A stretch of 64,000 nucleotides of DNA. Source: Anagrus nilaparvatae. Its lineage: Eukaryota > Arthropoda > Insecta > Hymenoptera > Mymaridae. Below are positions 48,080 to 59,389 of this stretch, piece after piece (within the stretch, counting starts at the first letter, position 1; the number at the start of each line of letters is the position of its first letter). The DNA lies in assembly GCA_022575985.1 (NCBI GenBank), contig JAKSXM010000007.1, positions 61,162,501 to 61,226,500 on the forward strand, given 5' to 3'. The notes below the pieces were generated by a model. It made no database searches. It saw only the letters and a list, made by a program, of their open reading frames with translations, and was not told the DNA's origin. The position numbers and the translations under genes were made by a program.

Positions 48080-49386
48080 AAAAAAGTAGTCATTTTTTTT
48101 AAATTTCAAATAATATTGCAATTTTAAAGTCACAATTAATGTTTACATAAAAATAACATTTAACTGCAATTTATTTCATGCTTTTACTCTATAAAAAGAA
48201 AAATATTATAAAAATATCTAAAAACCTAAAAGCATAATTTAAATAATATAATTTGTTCTTTTCTTTCAAAGAAGAGCAATTACATAAAGAAAAGTGTAAT
48301 ACTTTTATTTTTTTTGTTCTCATACACGTACTACTTATGATGTTACTATGGTACTTTATTTAAGTATACATGCAAAAGTAATATAAAGTTAAACTACTTA
48401 ACATTTACAAGATCTCTTTGCATTTTAACTACTGTTACTTATACTTTTAAAAAAATCTCAAAAAATTAATAACATAAATTATTATAAGCACCTTACATTT
48501 AGAGTACGCATAAGAACAGTACCTACACGCATAAAAAAAAATTATTAAATATAACCAGAATTATTAATAACAAAGAATATATACTAAGTATATAATATTC
48601 TTTGTAATAAAGCAAAACGACCTATGAAAGCTGAAAGCGACGGAAGCGAGGAAATCAGCTTTGTTTAGGAGGCTTATTCATTGAAATCCATAATCCTATC
48701 ATTATTATCGGCGCCGATTGCTTATAAGTAGGTGGGGTTTATAATGAAAATCTCTTCCTTTTGTTTAAAAATTTTTTTCGAAAGTATATTTAATCTTGTC
48801 AAGACCATTTTTTGATTTTTGGTAATTTATTGAAGTTTACTTTTTATGACTATTTTGAAAAATGTAATTTTCTTATTTTTCTGTAATTTAAAAATATAAT
48901 GCCAATTAAAATTCAAACAAGAAAACAAATATAATTGGGAAGAACTTTTTTTTATGAATTTCGCGTTTCGTGAACATCTTACTGACCAGGGATGGGACTG
49001 GATTTCACAAAATTTATTTTAATACATATTTTCCAAATTCACATGTTTATGTTATGGAGGTAAAAAGTCTAAAGCTCCGGCCTTTAACCTAACGATTACA
49101 GAATTTAAAAATTTATCCACTTTGCACTTATATCTGTAAATACGTCAAAATTGACTAGATAATAAAAAAATCTGAAAAGAATTGTATTCTAAAAATTTAA
49201 GTGACTGTGTCATTGATGATAAAATGTGTAATCAAAAGCAATCCTTTAATACGAATATTTTTTCCAGCGTTTTTCACTCTCCAAAGTTCAAAAGATTTCA
49301 GGGTCGCTGTTCAATAATTTCGGGGACTTTTTTATGAAATAATATAAAAAACTTATAACCGGTTTGTGTACACTCAACCAAAATGC
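48080..49386. other. AT-rich non-coding DNA, nothing recognised
   Basis: No gene supported. 49345-49386 resembles 47739-47790 (CTTATAACCGGTTTGTGT versus CTTATAACTGGTTTGGGT). Confidence 0.5.
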
Positions 49387-49887
49387 ATGGAACATGTTTA
49401 CTTACATCTGTAATCTTAACAGCATAGACACACAAAAAACAATACAATTTCCTATTTTTATAATTTGTAATTATCACCTTTACTAAATGTTAAGATTCTA
49501 AACCCAAACTATTATGATTTCCTAAACGCGTATTATTCTAGGTCCCTAAATCAAAAAAATTTTCTAAGTCCCTAAACCCAAATTATTCTAAGTCCCAAAA
49601 TTGAAATTATTCCAAGTCCCATTTGATCCCCCCCCCCTTAAAAGGGACAAATTTGACCCCCCCCCCCTTAAATGGGACAAATTTGACCACCCCCCTTAAA
49701 TGGGACAAATTTGACCCCCCCCCCCTTAAATGGGACAAATTTGACCACCCCCCTTAAATGGGAAAAATTTGACCCCCCCCCCTTAAATGGGACAAATTTT
49801 ACCACCCCCCCTTAAATGGGACAAATTTGACCCCCCCCCTTAATTTTCAAATTCCGAAGTACCCCCCTCCCTATAAACATGTTCCAT
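49387..49887. mobile_element. TIR element, family 5, copy B, filled with satellite
   Basis: Bounded by ATGGAACATGTTTA and its inverse TAAACATGTTCCAT, the same ends as 20389-20618. The interior has a first short array built on TAAGTCCCTAAACCCAAATT (49500-49620) and then the C-rich array 49615-49845. No protein is encoded. Confidence 0.75.
49615..49845. repeat. C-rich ~30-bp tandem array
   Basis: About eight units of the form TTTGACCCCCCCCCCTTAAA plus TGGGACAAA. Units alternate between an uninterrupted C-run and a CCACCCCCC version, so the real repeat is a ~60-bp dimer. Confidence 0.9.
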
Positions 49888-51202
49888 GTTAAAATAATAT
49901 AAAATAATTATAATTTTAAAATAAGTTTAAAAAAAGTAAAAAATGTTTGAATGTAACAAAATCTCCCTTTGATTGGGACAATAATTTAAGGGTGGAATAT
50001 TAATTTTTCATAAAAAAAATCCCTTAAATAACTGATACTTGACCCAAAAAACCCATATGGACCAAATCTAAAAATACCCCTTTTTGAGGGTAGTTTTTCC
50101 AAATTTAAAGGTGTTCCGCAAAATATCTTTAAAAGAAAAGACCCCGATTTTCGTGATCAGTGACCCAAAAAAACCTTTAATATATATCAAATCTCATAAC
50201 GGCCAGTAACTAAAAACTCCCCCCCCCCGCGATTTTACTGAAGTATTTAAGAAAATGTAAATAATTTTTATTTAAAATATATTTATAGTTCGTTAATTTG
50301 TATTAAAATAAATTTTCTTAATTTGATTAAATTTTATTTAAAAAATCTATAAAAATTATGGAAAATTTTAAAATCTTTAAAAAGTAAAGACGGAAGTATA
50401 TATCCTTTAGTAAACGAACCACTACTCCATAAAAAATTTAGTAATTTTTCATATTTTTTCGTCATTAAATTCGGCTTCAAAGGGGGTTTAGAGGCTTTAA
50501 AAAACCTCAAAAATATTTTTTTCCCTGAAATATAATGTATAATGCTTAAATGGCAAAGCCCGCGCACTTTTGAACTGTGCCGGCCAAGTATGGGCCGAAG
50601 CTCGGGCGACGTTCGGCAAAACGCTCTACCGACGTGTGGCGCACGTATAGCATAGGTCCTTTGGTAAACATCTCCGCGACGTATGGCACATACTTCGGCC
50701 CACGTATGGCAGAAGATTTTTATTTTTTTTTTAGTAAAAAAAAAAAAAATTACTTGGTTCAGGAATTGAACCGGAGACCCTCTTTAAAATTTTAAGAGGA
50801 TTGAGGATTATACGAGTGCGGTCAACACTCGTATTTGAAATTTATTGCATACGTGACTGTAAAATGTTGTATCTTATTGTATTTAAATTAAATTGATATC
50901 AGATTTTTCAAGTTCATTTAGAAAGTACTTCGTAAAGAAAATGATTGTTTTTCACAACCGGAATATTTTCCAGTTTTCCCAAGATGGCGAAGAATAAATT
51001 AAAATACTGATCTAAGATCCGTAAAATAAGGGCAGGCGCAACGATATAAATTATAACTATCAGACTATTTTTTTAAATTTCCCAGTAATTTTTTAGTGTT
51101 TAAACAAAATTTTACAAACCCAATTCTCTGATTTTCCAGATTTTCTTATAGACAAAGTTTAGTAAATTTCAGACATTTTCTTTTTCAAAATTTATTATTA
51201 AA
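49888..51202. other. Spacer with a foldback fragment and a G/C-rich patch
   Basis: 50040-50215 belongs to the motif family of 14061-14545 (TTCGTGATCAGTGACCCAAA at 50150). 50565-50720 is G/C-rich with repeated CGTATGGC and inverted GGGCCGAAG/CTTCGGCCC blocks. 50750-50830 contains, on the minus strand, GGTTCAATTCC, a B-box-like sequence, but no full tRNA fold. The rest is plain AT-rich DNA. Confidence 0.5.
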
Positions 51203-51550
51203 TTTAAATTAGGGGTGTGTTGTTACCTTAATTTTCGGATGCCCGCCCGAAAGTTCGGTCTTTTTTCAGGTCGGGTCGAGTCAGTCTTTGGTTATACCCG
51301 AAAAGCTTCAGGGGTCTGAAGGTACAGTTTCTAGGTGGAAAAATTCCCTGGCATTACGATCCTGGCGAAAAATTAATACTCAACTTACTTTAAAAAACCG
51401 TAGGTTCAGCAAGTATTTTCCAATTTTTCTTCTTTAGTGAGTTCCCGATTTCATTAAAAGCTATTCTTAACTTTAATTTTACGTTTCCTGAGAATTTAAG
51501 ATGGCGCTTTAATAAATTAAAAAGTATAAGGATTTAGCAGTGTTATCTTA

Positions 51551-51997
51551 TTAGGTTAGGTTAGGTTAGGCTATACCGGTCCCAGAAATTTTAAAAACAA
51601 AAATTTTTAAGACGAAATTTTTATCGGATTTAATCCCTAATATATAGCACACGCTAGACTTATAGAATATACAGCTCACGATGCTAAAAAATCAAATTCT
51701 TAAAAGTAAAAAATTAATTCTTACTAGTAAAAGAAAATACAATAGAATCTCCATCGAATTGAAAACCATTTTGCAGCTGGTTAATTCATAGTAAAAATGT
51801 ACCATACAACATTGAAAACTAGAGGGTTCAATAAAAAAATTTAGCTAATGCTAATTAGCTAATTATAACCTAACCTAACCTAACCTAACCTAAACTAATC
51901 AGATTAGCGAATTCAAAAAAAAATTAATAAGTCTAGCGTGTGATATAGTTTTTAAAATTTTTGCTTTTAACATTTCTGGGACCGGTATAGCCTAACC
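51551..51997. mobile_element. Foldback element with telomere-type repeats
   Basis: Inverted arms GGTTAGGCTATACCGGTCCC (51564) and its complement ending GGTATAGCCTAACC (51997), about 80 bp each. (TTAGG)4 lies at 51551-51570 at the left edge and (CCTAA)5 at 51869-51893 inside. TTAGG is the common arthropod telomere unit. No coding sequence. Confidence 0.75.
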
Positions 51998-52099
51998 GTT
52001 TTTTTTCCTGGTACCATTATAACAAAAATGCCTAAATTTTAATAAATAGTCAATGTTGATAATATATTGTCATTGGTTGCTAATTTTTTTAATGATTTT

Positions 52100-53392
52100 T
52101 GATAAAATAATACTTTTTTTTTTGGTGATGGCTTCTTTCACGTCTTATGGACACCAACCAGCCTTGAACAGTATATATTCTTCGCTAGATATCGCACGCT
52201 GTTCAAAATGGTAATCCTACTTCGTTAGTAAAATCTAATACTGCTTTTATTGTTGTAAAATCACTTGGGTATAAATATATACTAGTAATTTCTGAACTGC
52301 TGTTAATATTTAATTTTTGGAATAGAGAATATCTTGATACCATAAACAGTGGACATGTCCAAATTAAGTGTGCCAGATTACAATTTTCTTCAGGACAGTA
52401 TTCACATTAGCTGTATCTCTTTTTTTAATTTTATGTAGATATGCTGGGTCCACTACTTTTTCCTGTGATTAATCTAAGATATTTAACACAATCTGGCCTT
52501 TTTTCCCATCACTTCACTTGGAGACGATACCAAGATCCGGGGGTTATGCGACAAGTAAAATTTTTTTTAATCAGTTTTTAGCATTGCTTCGAGTACCTGA
52601 TGATGTTGTAAGTTTAGGTCTTTCTTGATGATATTTAATAGGTTTGACTGGTCTGGTTGATACTCAGCGAAATGTAGATTTAGAGAATTTTTTGCTAATT
52701 GGTCAGCTCTTTCCATAATTTCTAGGTCATGGTGTCCTGGTGACCAGATAATATTAATTTTGAAACCTTGTTTCTGCATTAATAAAGTTTTCTGCTTAAT
52801 ATCATTTATTATTTGCATTGATCTAGTTGAAATTGTTTCTTTGTCAAGTTTATAGAGCAGAAACTTTGAATCATTATTAATTGGCAAAAAAAATTATCCA
52901 AACGCTGCAGGCGGTTTATTGAAGAACTGATTTTTTCCTATATCTAATAATACATCGCTTGACTGCGCCATTACTCCGCTTGTCGTCGCCATTTTTGTAT
53001 ATCAGCGCCGATTTTGTCATTTTACGGTGGTAGCTTTTTTACCAATACTACCTTGTTATTTTGATTTTTCCAAACATATAATAGAGCTTGGAAAAGAGCG
53101 TATAGGCTTTCGCTTCAATAACTGATGTATGACTATGAAGTTTGTAGCTTTTTGAAAATCCTGATTCTATATTTATATATGCCGCACTGGTTTTGTTGTT
53201 TTTCTTAGCTGCATCAGCTACTATGATATTATGTTCCGGATAATTTTGAGTGAGAAAATTATTGAATATTCTATTGATGTTATTAGCGCAAGTTGTACAA
53301 TGAATTTTTTCTTCAATGTTCAGATCTATGTTGAGAGTAAAAAGTTGAACTTCTATTTGAAAAATGTAGAATATTGCTTGGTCTGTTTTCAA
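52100..53392 (-). pseudogene. I-clade retrotransposon ORF2: RNase H and C-terminal zinc region
   Basis: Minus strand. 53392-53048 covers the start of an RNase H domain (HNIIVADAAKKNNKTSAAYI, SHTSVIEAKAYTLF). About 160 bp (52888-53047) do not fit and look inserted. 52887-52567 continues with INIIWSPGHHDLEIMERADQ (the WxPGH...AD block) and LAKNSL. Further down, broken frames give CEYCPEENCNLAHLIWTCP (near 52400), the Cys/His motif at the end of I-type ORF2. Multiple stops and the gap make this dead. Confidence 0.85.
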
Positions 53393-53407
53393 GGTAGGAT
53401 ACTCGTT

Positions 53408-54990
53408 TTAAAGTTGGTGTATTATTTTAGATCTAGAGGGTGTAAATCGAAGGCTGTTCCTTTTTCTTCTTATATTTGATTCTAGTATAATTAATTTATT
53501 GTGAAGCTTATTGTTGACTGAAGATAATTTTAATATGAATTTGTCAGTTATGTAGGTTCTTCTCATTGCTAGTGGTTGTAAGTTAGATATTTTGTATAAG
53601 TTAAATATGTTTGTACATTTCAAGAAGCCCGTGGCAATCTTAATAGCAGCATTCTGTAACGGATCAAGTTTTTTGAGAAGGGATTTACTAGCATTTGAGT
53701 AGCACAAGCTTCATCACTCTATTAACGCCCTAACATATCCTTTATATACTTTTAATATGCTGAGAGGGTGTGAGCCCCAAGATGTTCCTGCGAAGGCCTT
53801 GAGCATGTTACAGGACGCTGTTGCTCTTTTAGGCGTAAAGTTAACATGAGGTTTCCAGGTAAGTTTTGTATCAAAAATAATACCTAGGAATTTGGCTTCT
53901 TCCTCTTGTTGAATTATTTGACCATCAATATTTAAATTTATTTTATCGGTTGAAGTTCTTGAAAACAGGTATTTATATATTAGTATTTGGTTTTTTAACT
54001 GCTACATTTAATCCTCTGGACTTGAACCATCTTATTAATGATTAATTCTACGCCTATTTGTAATTCATTTATTATTTCTTGATAATCCCTAGGTTTGCAT
54101 GTAATTACATAATCATCTGCAAATTGGTAATTTATACATAAGTTCATATGGTGCTCAATTTTTCTCAAGTAAATAGTAAATAGTAGGGGGCTCAAGACTG
54201 AGCCTTGAGGTAAACCTTTTATGACAGTAGCATCTTTAATGTGCTTAGAATAAATATAAAAACTTACTATTCTTTTAGAGACTAAAAATTTTATAAACTT
54301 AATGATTTTATTTGATACTTTCATTTCTACTAAATCTTGTACTAATATATTTGGAATGACATAATTAAATGCCTCTTGAATATCTACAAATAGTGCTCCT
54401 AATTTTTGATTTTTCTCAAAAGCATTTGAAATGTCGGTTGCTAGATGAGTTGTGCTATCCAGAACTGATCTTTGTTTTCTAAAGCCATTTTGTGATTCAG
54501 GAATGTATAGATTTCTTTACACATAACAATCTTATCTTGTCTTAATAATTAATTCAAATAATTTTAGCAAATTTTGATCCTAACTTAAAAGTAGCCTTTT
54601 TTATCAGACTTGCAGATTAAAACAATCATGTAAGTCTGCCAATCTTCAGGAAATTCTTCTTGTTCTAAGAGTTCATTGTATGTTTTGATTATCTTTCTTA
54701 GAGTGTTTTCAGGCAGATGTTTAAGAATGACATTAGAAATCAGGTCTTTTCCAGGAAAGGTTTTAGTTTTTAAGGTTTTAAAAGATACCATGATTTCTTC
54801 ATATTTATGTGATTGGGCTGTCAAGAAATTTATTATGTACATATTCTATTTCCACCTCCTCTATTACTACAAATGGAGGACTCTTAATAATATTTATTGT
54901 CTCGTGCAGAGAGGGGTCATTAGGGTCATTAATTGTAATTGTTGGAGCTGTCTTAAATCTGCTTATATTTTTTACGGATTTGTAAATATA
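53408..54990 (-). pseudogene. I-clade retrotransposon ORF2: reverse transcriptase
   Basis: Minus strand, several frames. KTKTFPGKDLISNVILKHLP and FPEDWQTYMIVLICKSDKK (54842-54585), FRKQRSVLDSTTHLATDIS and LGALFVDIQEAFNYVIPNIL (about 54490-54340), GLPQGSVLSPLLFTIYL and YQFADDYVITCKP with intact FADD (54324-53995), then the thumb-like LDPLQNAAIKIATGFLKCTN (53707-53408). The order is that of a complete RT, but frameshifts separate each piece. Confidence 0.88.
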
Positions 54991-56100
54991 ATTAACTGTT
55001 TTGTCAGGAGTTATATCATTTATAAATTTTTTTCTAAATGCTTTTTTTTTTAGCTTTTGTAACTCTTTTTACCATAGCATCCGCTTTTTTATATTCATTA
55101 TATAAGCGGGGATATTTTCGTCAAAGTAGTTTGATAGAGATTTAGATCGCTTGTTGATAGCTTCAAAGCAATCATTGTCCCACCAGGGAGGGTGTAGATT
55201 TTTATAATTCCTATTACTATCTATTATATGGCCCCCATTTTTCTTATATTATCATGAATAATCTCAGTAATGTTAGTGTAATGTCAATATTGATAGTGTC
55301 CCTGGAATTCCGTGTCCCTTTCCATATCCTTTTTAAAATTTTCAAGATCTAATTTTTTAGTACTTAAGTTTTTTACTATTTGCATGTAGTTTGCATTAAG
55401 AGAAAAATGTAATTATATCAGGGGAACCTGGATTTTTATCAGTTTGTGGAATTCTTTTGATTTCAGGATCATTTAATATTACAAGATGAGTTTTTAAAAT
55501 TGCATTACCTAAATTTTCACCTAATATGTTGCTGTTTAAGCTTCATTGTTGGTGATGACTGTTGAAGTCTCCACATATCACAGTAGGCATTAGGTCTAAA
55601 TTTATATTTCCAGTATAGATGACCATACTTCTTCAAAGGTATATATTTCGTTCCTTTTGTAGGGATTATAAATTCTTATGTTGTTTTGTAGATTTATGGT
55701 TTAATGCATATAATTTCTAAAGAGCTATGAATAGAATCTAAGTCAATGACTTGGATTTGGATATCTGATCTTACTGCAATTATTAATTCTCCGCCATTTT
55801 CTATAGCCTGATCTTTTCTATACAATTACAGATTAAAGCCTTTTATTAAAAATTTGTCGTCTGGTTTTAACAATATTTCTTGCAAGCACATTACATCCGC
55901 TTCTTGTGCAAGTTTATGTATTCCCAGGTTCCTTAAAAGGATTCTATTGCAATTCTATTGAATAATGTTCAGTTTATTTAAGTTATATCTCATGAAAGTT
56001 TTTGATTGAGGAATTTGTAACGAATTTCTTTATCAACTTTTTTATATTAATTACCTGGTTTAATATGCTGAAGTCTTTTGCTGTCTTTTATTTTAGTTCC
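54991..56100 (-). pseudogene. I-clade retrotransposon ORF2: endonuclease and linker
   Basis: Minus strand, heavily mutated. AQEADVMCLQEILLKPDDKF (about 55915-55850) is the start of the AP-endonuclease with its catalytic Glu. LMPTVICGDFNSHH (about 55595-55555) is the GDFN block. GSPDIITF near 55425 is the late endonuclease strand. HPPWWDNDCFEAINKRSKSL (about 55190-55140) is the PWW linker motif placed between endonuclease and RT in I-type elements. Confidence 0.82.
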
Positions 56101-56612
56101 ATTATAAAAAGGAAGAGTTAGAGCGTAGTCTTCGATTTGGTGTGTGCTGGTTGTAAGATACTTTTGTAGGAAGTTCAGGCTTTATTACACAAGTAATTGG
56201 AATTTCTTCTGCGTCTGAAAAGAATTCATCGTCCCCATCTTCTAATTCCTCTATGCTTTGGTAGAGCTGATCTAATTCCTTTTCCGGATCATCCATTAAG
56301 TCTTTAGCAGTATGTTGAGTATTTATATTCAATAATTCTTGATTATTTTCTATGCTCGTTGAAATTATATTTTCTTTAGATTTATTTAGACTATTTTCTT
56401 TGGTATCTAGATTATATCTTTTTATTTATATCTTTGGCCATTTCAATTATATTTTTTGCTAGTTTATTTATTTTATTTCGAATAATAATGGGAGGTGAAA
56501 GATCACTGTCATTTTGTTTATCTGTTATTTTCCTTTTTTTTTTTAGTCATTTGATTTTTTTTTCAATAGTTTCTTTTCTGTCATGCATATGATTTTTGTC
56601 AGATTCATATAA
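56101..56612 (-). pseudogene. I-clade retrotransposon 5' part, probable ORF1 end
   Basis: A 76-codon frame (56332-56102, -) is acidic (KELDQLYQSIEELEDGDDEF) and ends just upstream of the endonuclease, where the end of ORF1 would be expected. No zinc knuckle is visible. Upstream to 56612 the minus strand is Lys/Asn-rich and broken. The ORF1 assignment rests on position only. Confidence 0.45.
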
Positions 56613-57220
56613 AGTAATACTGCTAAATCCTTATATTTTTTAATTTATTAAAGCGCCATCTTAAATTCTCAGGAAACGTAAAATTAAAGTTAAGAATAAC
56701 TTTTAATGAAATCGGAAATTCGCTAAAGAAGAAAAATTGAAAAATACTTGCTGAACATACGGTTTTATAAAGTACTTATAAGTTAAGTATTATTATACTT
56801 ACAAAAATAGATGTTCAAGATGTTTAATACGAATTGTTTTATTTTTTATTATTTAATTTCTGCATTAAATTAGGAATAGGTTTTATTATTTTTTATCATA
56901 AAAAAAAGTAGCATACTAAGTATTAATGTTTAATAAAATGTAAATTTACATAAAAAAATAAATAATAACTAAAGTTAATAATAATTTTCTTTTTTTTTTA
57001 GCAAATCATTTTTTGACACTTATTCTTATTTTTAAGAGTGATTGAAAATTTTTCGCAAAAAGAATGATAGAATCGTAATGCCAGGGAATTTTTCCACCTA
57101 AAAACTTTACCTTCATACCCCTGAAGCTTTTCAGGTATAACCAAACACCGACCCGACCCGACGCGAAAAAATCCAAGATCACCCGAAGCTTTAAAAGTAA
57201 CCGTACATCCTTAATTTAAA

Positions 57221-58785
57221 TACCCAACTAAAACTTATCATGGAGACATTTGTTAATTTTTATTTTAAAAAATAAATTCCAGAAAAAATAAATTATTCCC
57301 TGACATTCCCTGATTTTCCCTGACCTAAAAAAAAATACCCTGACATGCCCTGGCTTTCTAAAATTCCAGAAATGCGGCCACCCTGATATTTAATTACGTA
57401 GTGAAGCATGTTTAAATTTATTTTTGAAAAATGTAAAACTTTAATTTACATATCATTGCAATATACGTAAAAGAGAGTTTAAGTGGAAAAAATTCGAATT
57501 TCGTTGAAAAATTAATATTATAATTATAATTGAATGAATTTTATAACCTTCGAAAACATAAATAGTGGATTAAAAATTTCTTTTTAAGTTTCATTTTTCT
57601 TCTGGGTATGTTATGATAAATTCGTCTTTTCATAATCAAAATGTATAATAACGCTTCCTTCAAAGCAAAATTTCTTTTGTAGTAGTGTTTTTGAATAATT
57701 TGTTTCCAGTTGCATGAACTTCACAATTTTGACTGCAAATCTGAGCAGATTTTGGACAGAATTTCTTGATTCCAATTTTATATGCTATCAGATTAACATT
57801 TCAGAAAATGCGTAAAAATTGAACATTGGTTTAAATGGCTTAAAAGCTATCAAAATTTTTTAAAAAATTAATAAAAAAAATTTTAAGCTTTCGAAAGTAT
57901 AAGTAGTGATATTTTTTTGTCTAATTTTCACTAATTTACCTTTCTCAAATATTTTTCATACATAATTTTTTTAAAAACCAGTTTTTACCTTCAAGATTGA
58001 ACAGGAAAAAACTTTTGTTAACTCCCCCCCCCCCCCCCGCTCATTTGATAAGATATGATAGTATAAGATATGTATAATTATAATCAATTAATTAATTAAA
58101 CATACTTTATTTTTGTAATTTGAATAAGCGCGGGCAAACAATGAGTAAAAATGAAACAAATAAGGAACATACCTTATGAGTTATGTCTCATATTTAAAAT
58201 AGGTTAGCGGCCTTTTTATACCGGTGTTTTAATAAAAATCTATATTTTATACAAAATATTTATGTCTCTTGAAGATAATTATTAATTTATGTAATTAAAC
58301 ATTGATTATAAACAATATCCATTCAATATCGTAAACATTATTGCGTCACTGCAGGTTTTTTCGTCAATCTATGTGCTCAATTTTAATTTCTTTTTTTCAG
58401 TGTTCCACTTTGCATGTGCTCCACCCATTTCTAAATACACAATTATTTATGAATAGAATTATTATATTATATGGTATGGTTTAAATTATTATTTTAAATA
58501 AAATTTTTAAATTCTTCTTAGCCATATGGTTTTCTTTATTTATTAAAAAAAATTATGTTTACGTGTATCGACCGAGTAAAAAATACTAAATAGGTAAATT
58601 AATTCTTGAACAAAGAATATTTATTAAATTTTAAATACTTAAGTTAACTTGAATGAATTGGATTCGAAAAATATATAAAAAATTTATCTAGTCAAAATTA
58701 CTAAAAATTTTAGTTATACAACTACCAAAAAGATGCATATTCTAACTATTCATTGAAATGACGCTTTATTCTTTTTATAGCTTTT
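57221..58785. other. Spacer, low-complexity landmarks only
   Basis: 57255-57390 is a patch with repeated CCCTGACATTCCCTGATTTT-like text, a degenerate short tandem. A run of 16-17 C lies at about 58023-58039. The remainder is AT-rich with no gene. Confidence 0.5.
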
Positions 58786-58880
58786 CAGTGGCCATTTTGC
58801 TAGCCGTTGATAAGTTTGTCGAGTACTCGCGGGCCGCGGCAAAGGAGTGTATTTGCATACCGACTGGTATTTTTTAAGGT
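58786..58880 (+). promoter_or_regulatory. G/C-rich island, possible start region of the zinc-finger gene
   Basis: In otherwise very AT-rich DNA, 58796-58868 carries GCTAGCCGTTGATAAG, GTACTCGCGGGCCGCGGC and TACCGACTGG, with several CpG. It lies about 520 bp upstream of the zinc-finger start codon. A GT donor-like site follows (AAGGTATAT, 58877) and an AG acceptor-like site precedes the start codon (TTTTCAG at about 59298), so it could be a non-coding first exon or core promoter. Confidence 0.4.
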
Positions 58881-59389
58881 ATATACCGCTTTTTTAAAAT
58901 GTTCAATATTTAATGATAATAGTAAATATTTAATTTTATTTATTTTTATAAACATATTTTCAATAAACTATTTTTTTATATTTATAATAAATATTTAATC
59001 ATTTTAACTTGAAAATCCATTATGGTAGCCTTCAACGCAAATTTCGAGGTTAACATTACTTGTAAAGATCTAAGTGTATTCTGTTAAATAAATTATAAAA
59101 TTTTTGAATGCAAAATAGAACTTGCAAAAAATTTATTTTTAAAGTGTAAACTTTATTTGATTTACCTACTTTTAAGTAGTTCGAAATTTCCAATTCTTTT
59201 TTCATATTGTTACTTACTTACATTTGTTTTCTTTATCATACTTATTTTTAATTCAATGTAATTATTAAAATGGTCTTTTTTTTGTCAGATATTTTCAGAT
59301 TTAATACCAATAAAGAAAGTGAATTTTATTTTGAGGAGTCAAGAATGCTACACATTTGAACAATTTTCAAATAAATATTTTTAAAAAAA

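Larger units (their letters stand above)
51203..57220. mobile_element. 6-kb composite bounded by ~350-bp inverted arms
   Basis: The left arm 51203-51549 and the reverse complement of the right arm 56613-57220 match along their length: AAAAATTCCCTGGCATTACG, GAAAAGCTTCAGGGG, AGATGGCGCTTTAATAAATT and AAGGATTTAGCAGT occur in both, in mirror order. The right arm holds an extra ~250 bp (about 56793-57045). Enclosed are a telomere-repeat foldback and an I-clade retrotransposon, probably later insertions into the loop of an older foldback transposon. A solo arm-like fragment is at 27100-27190. Confidence 0.75.

Noticed and set aside
49600..49850. CRISPR-like array
   Set aside because: Units are contiguous with no unique spacers, and the DNA is eukaryotic.
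50750..50830. tRNA gene
   Set aside because: Only a T-arm/B-box-like element is present; no acceptor stem or A box could be paired.
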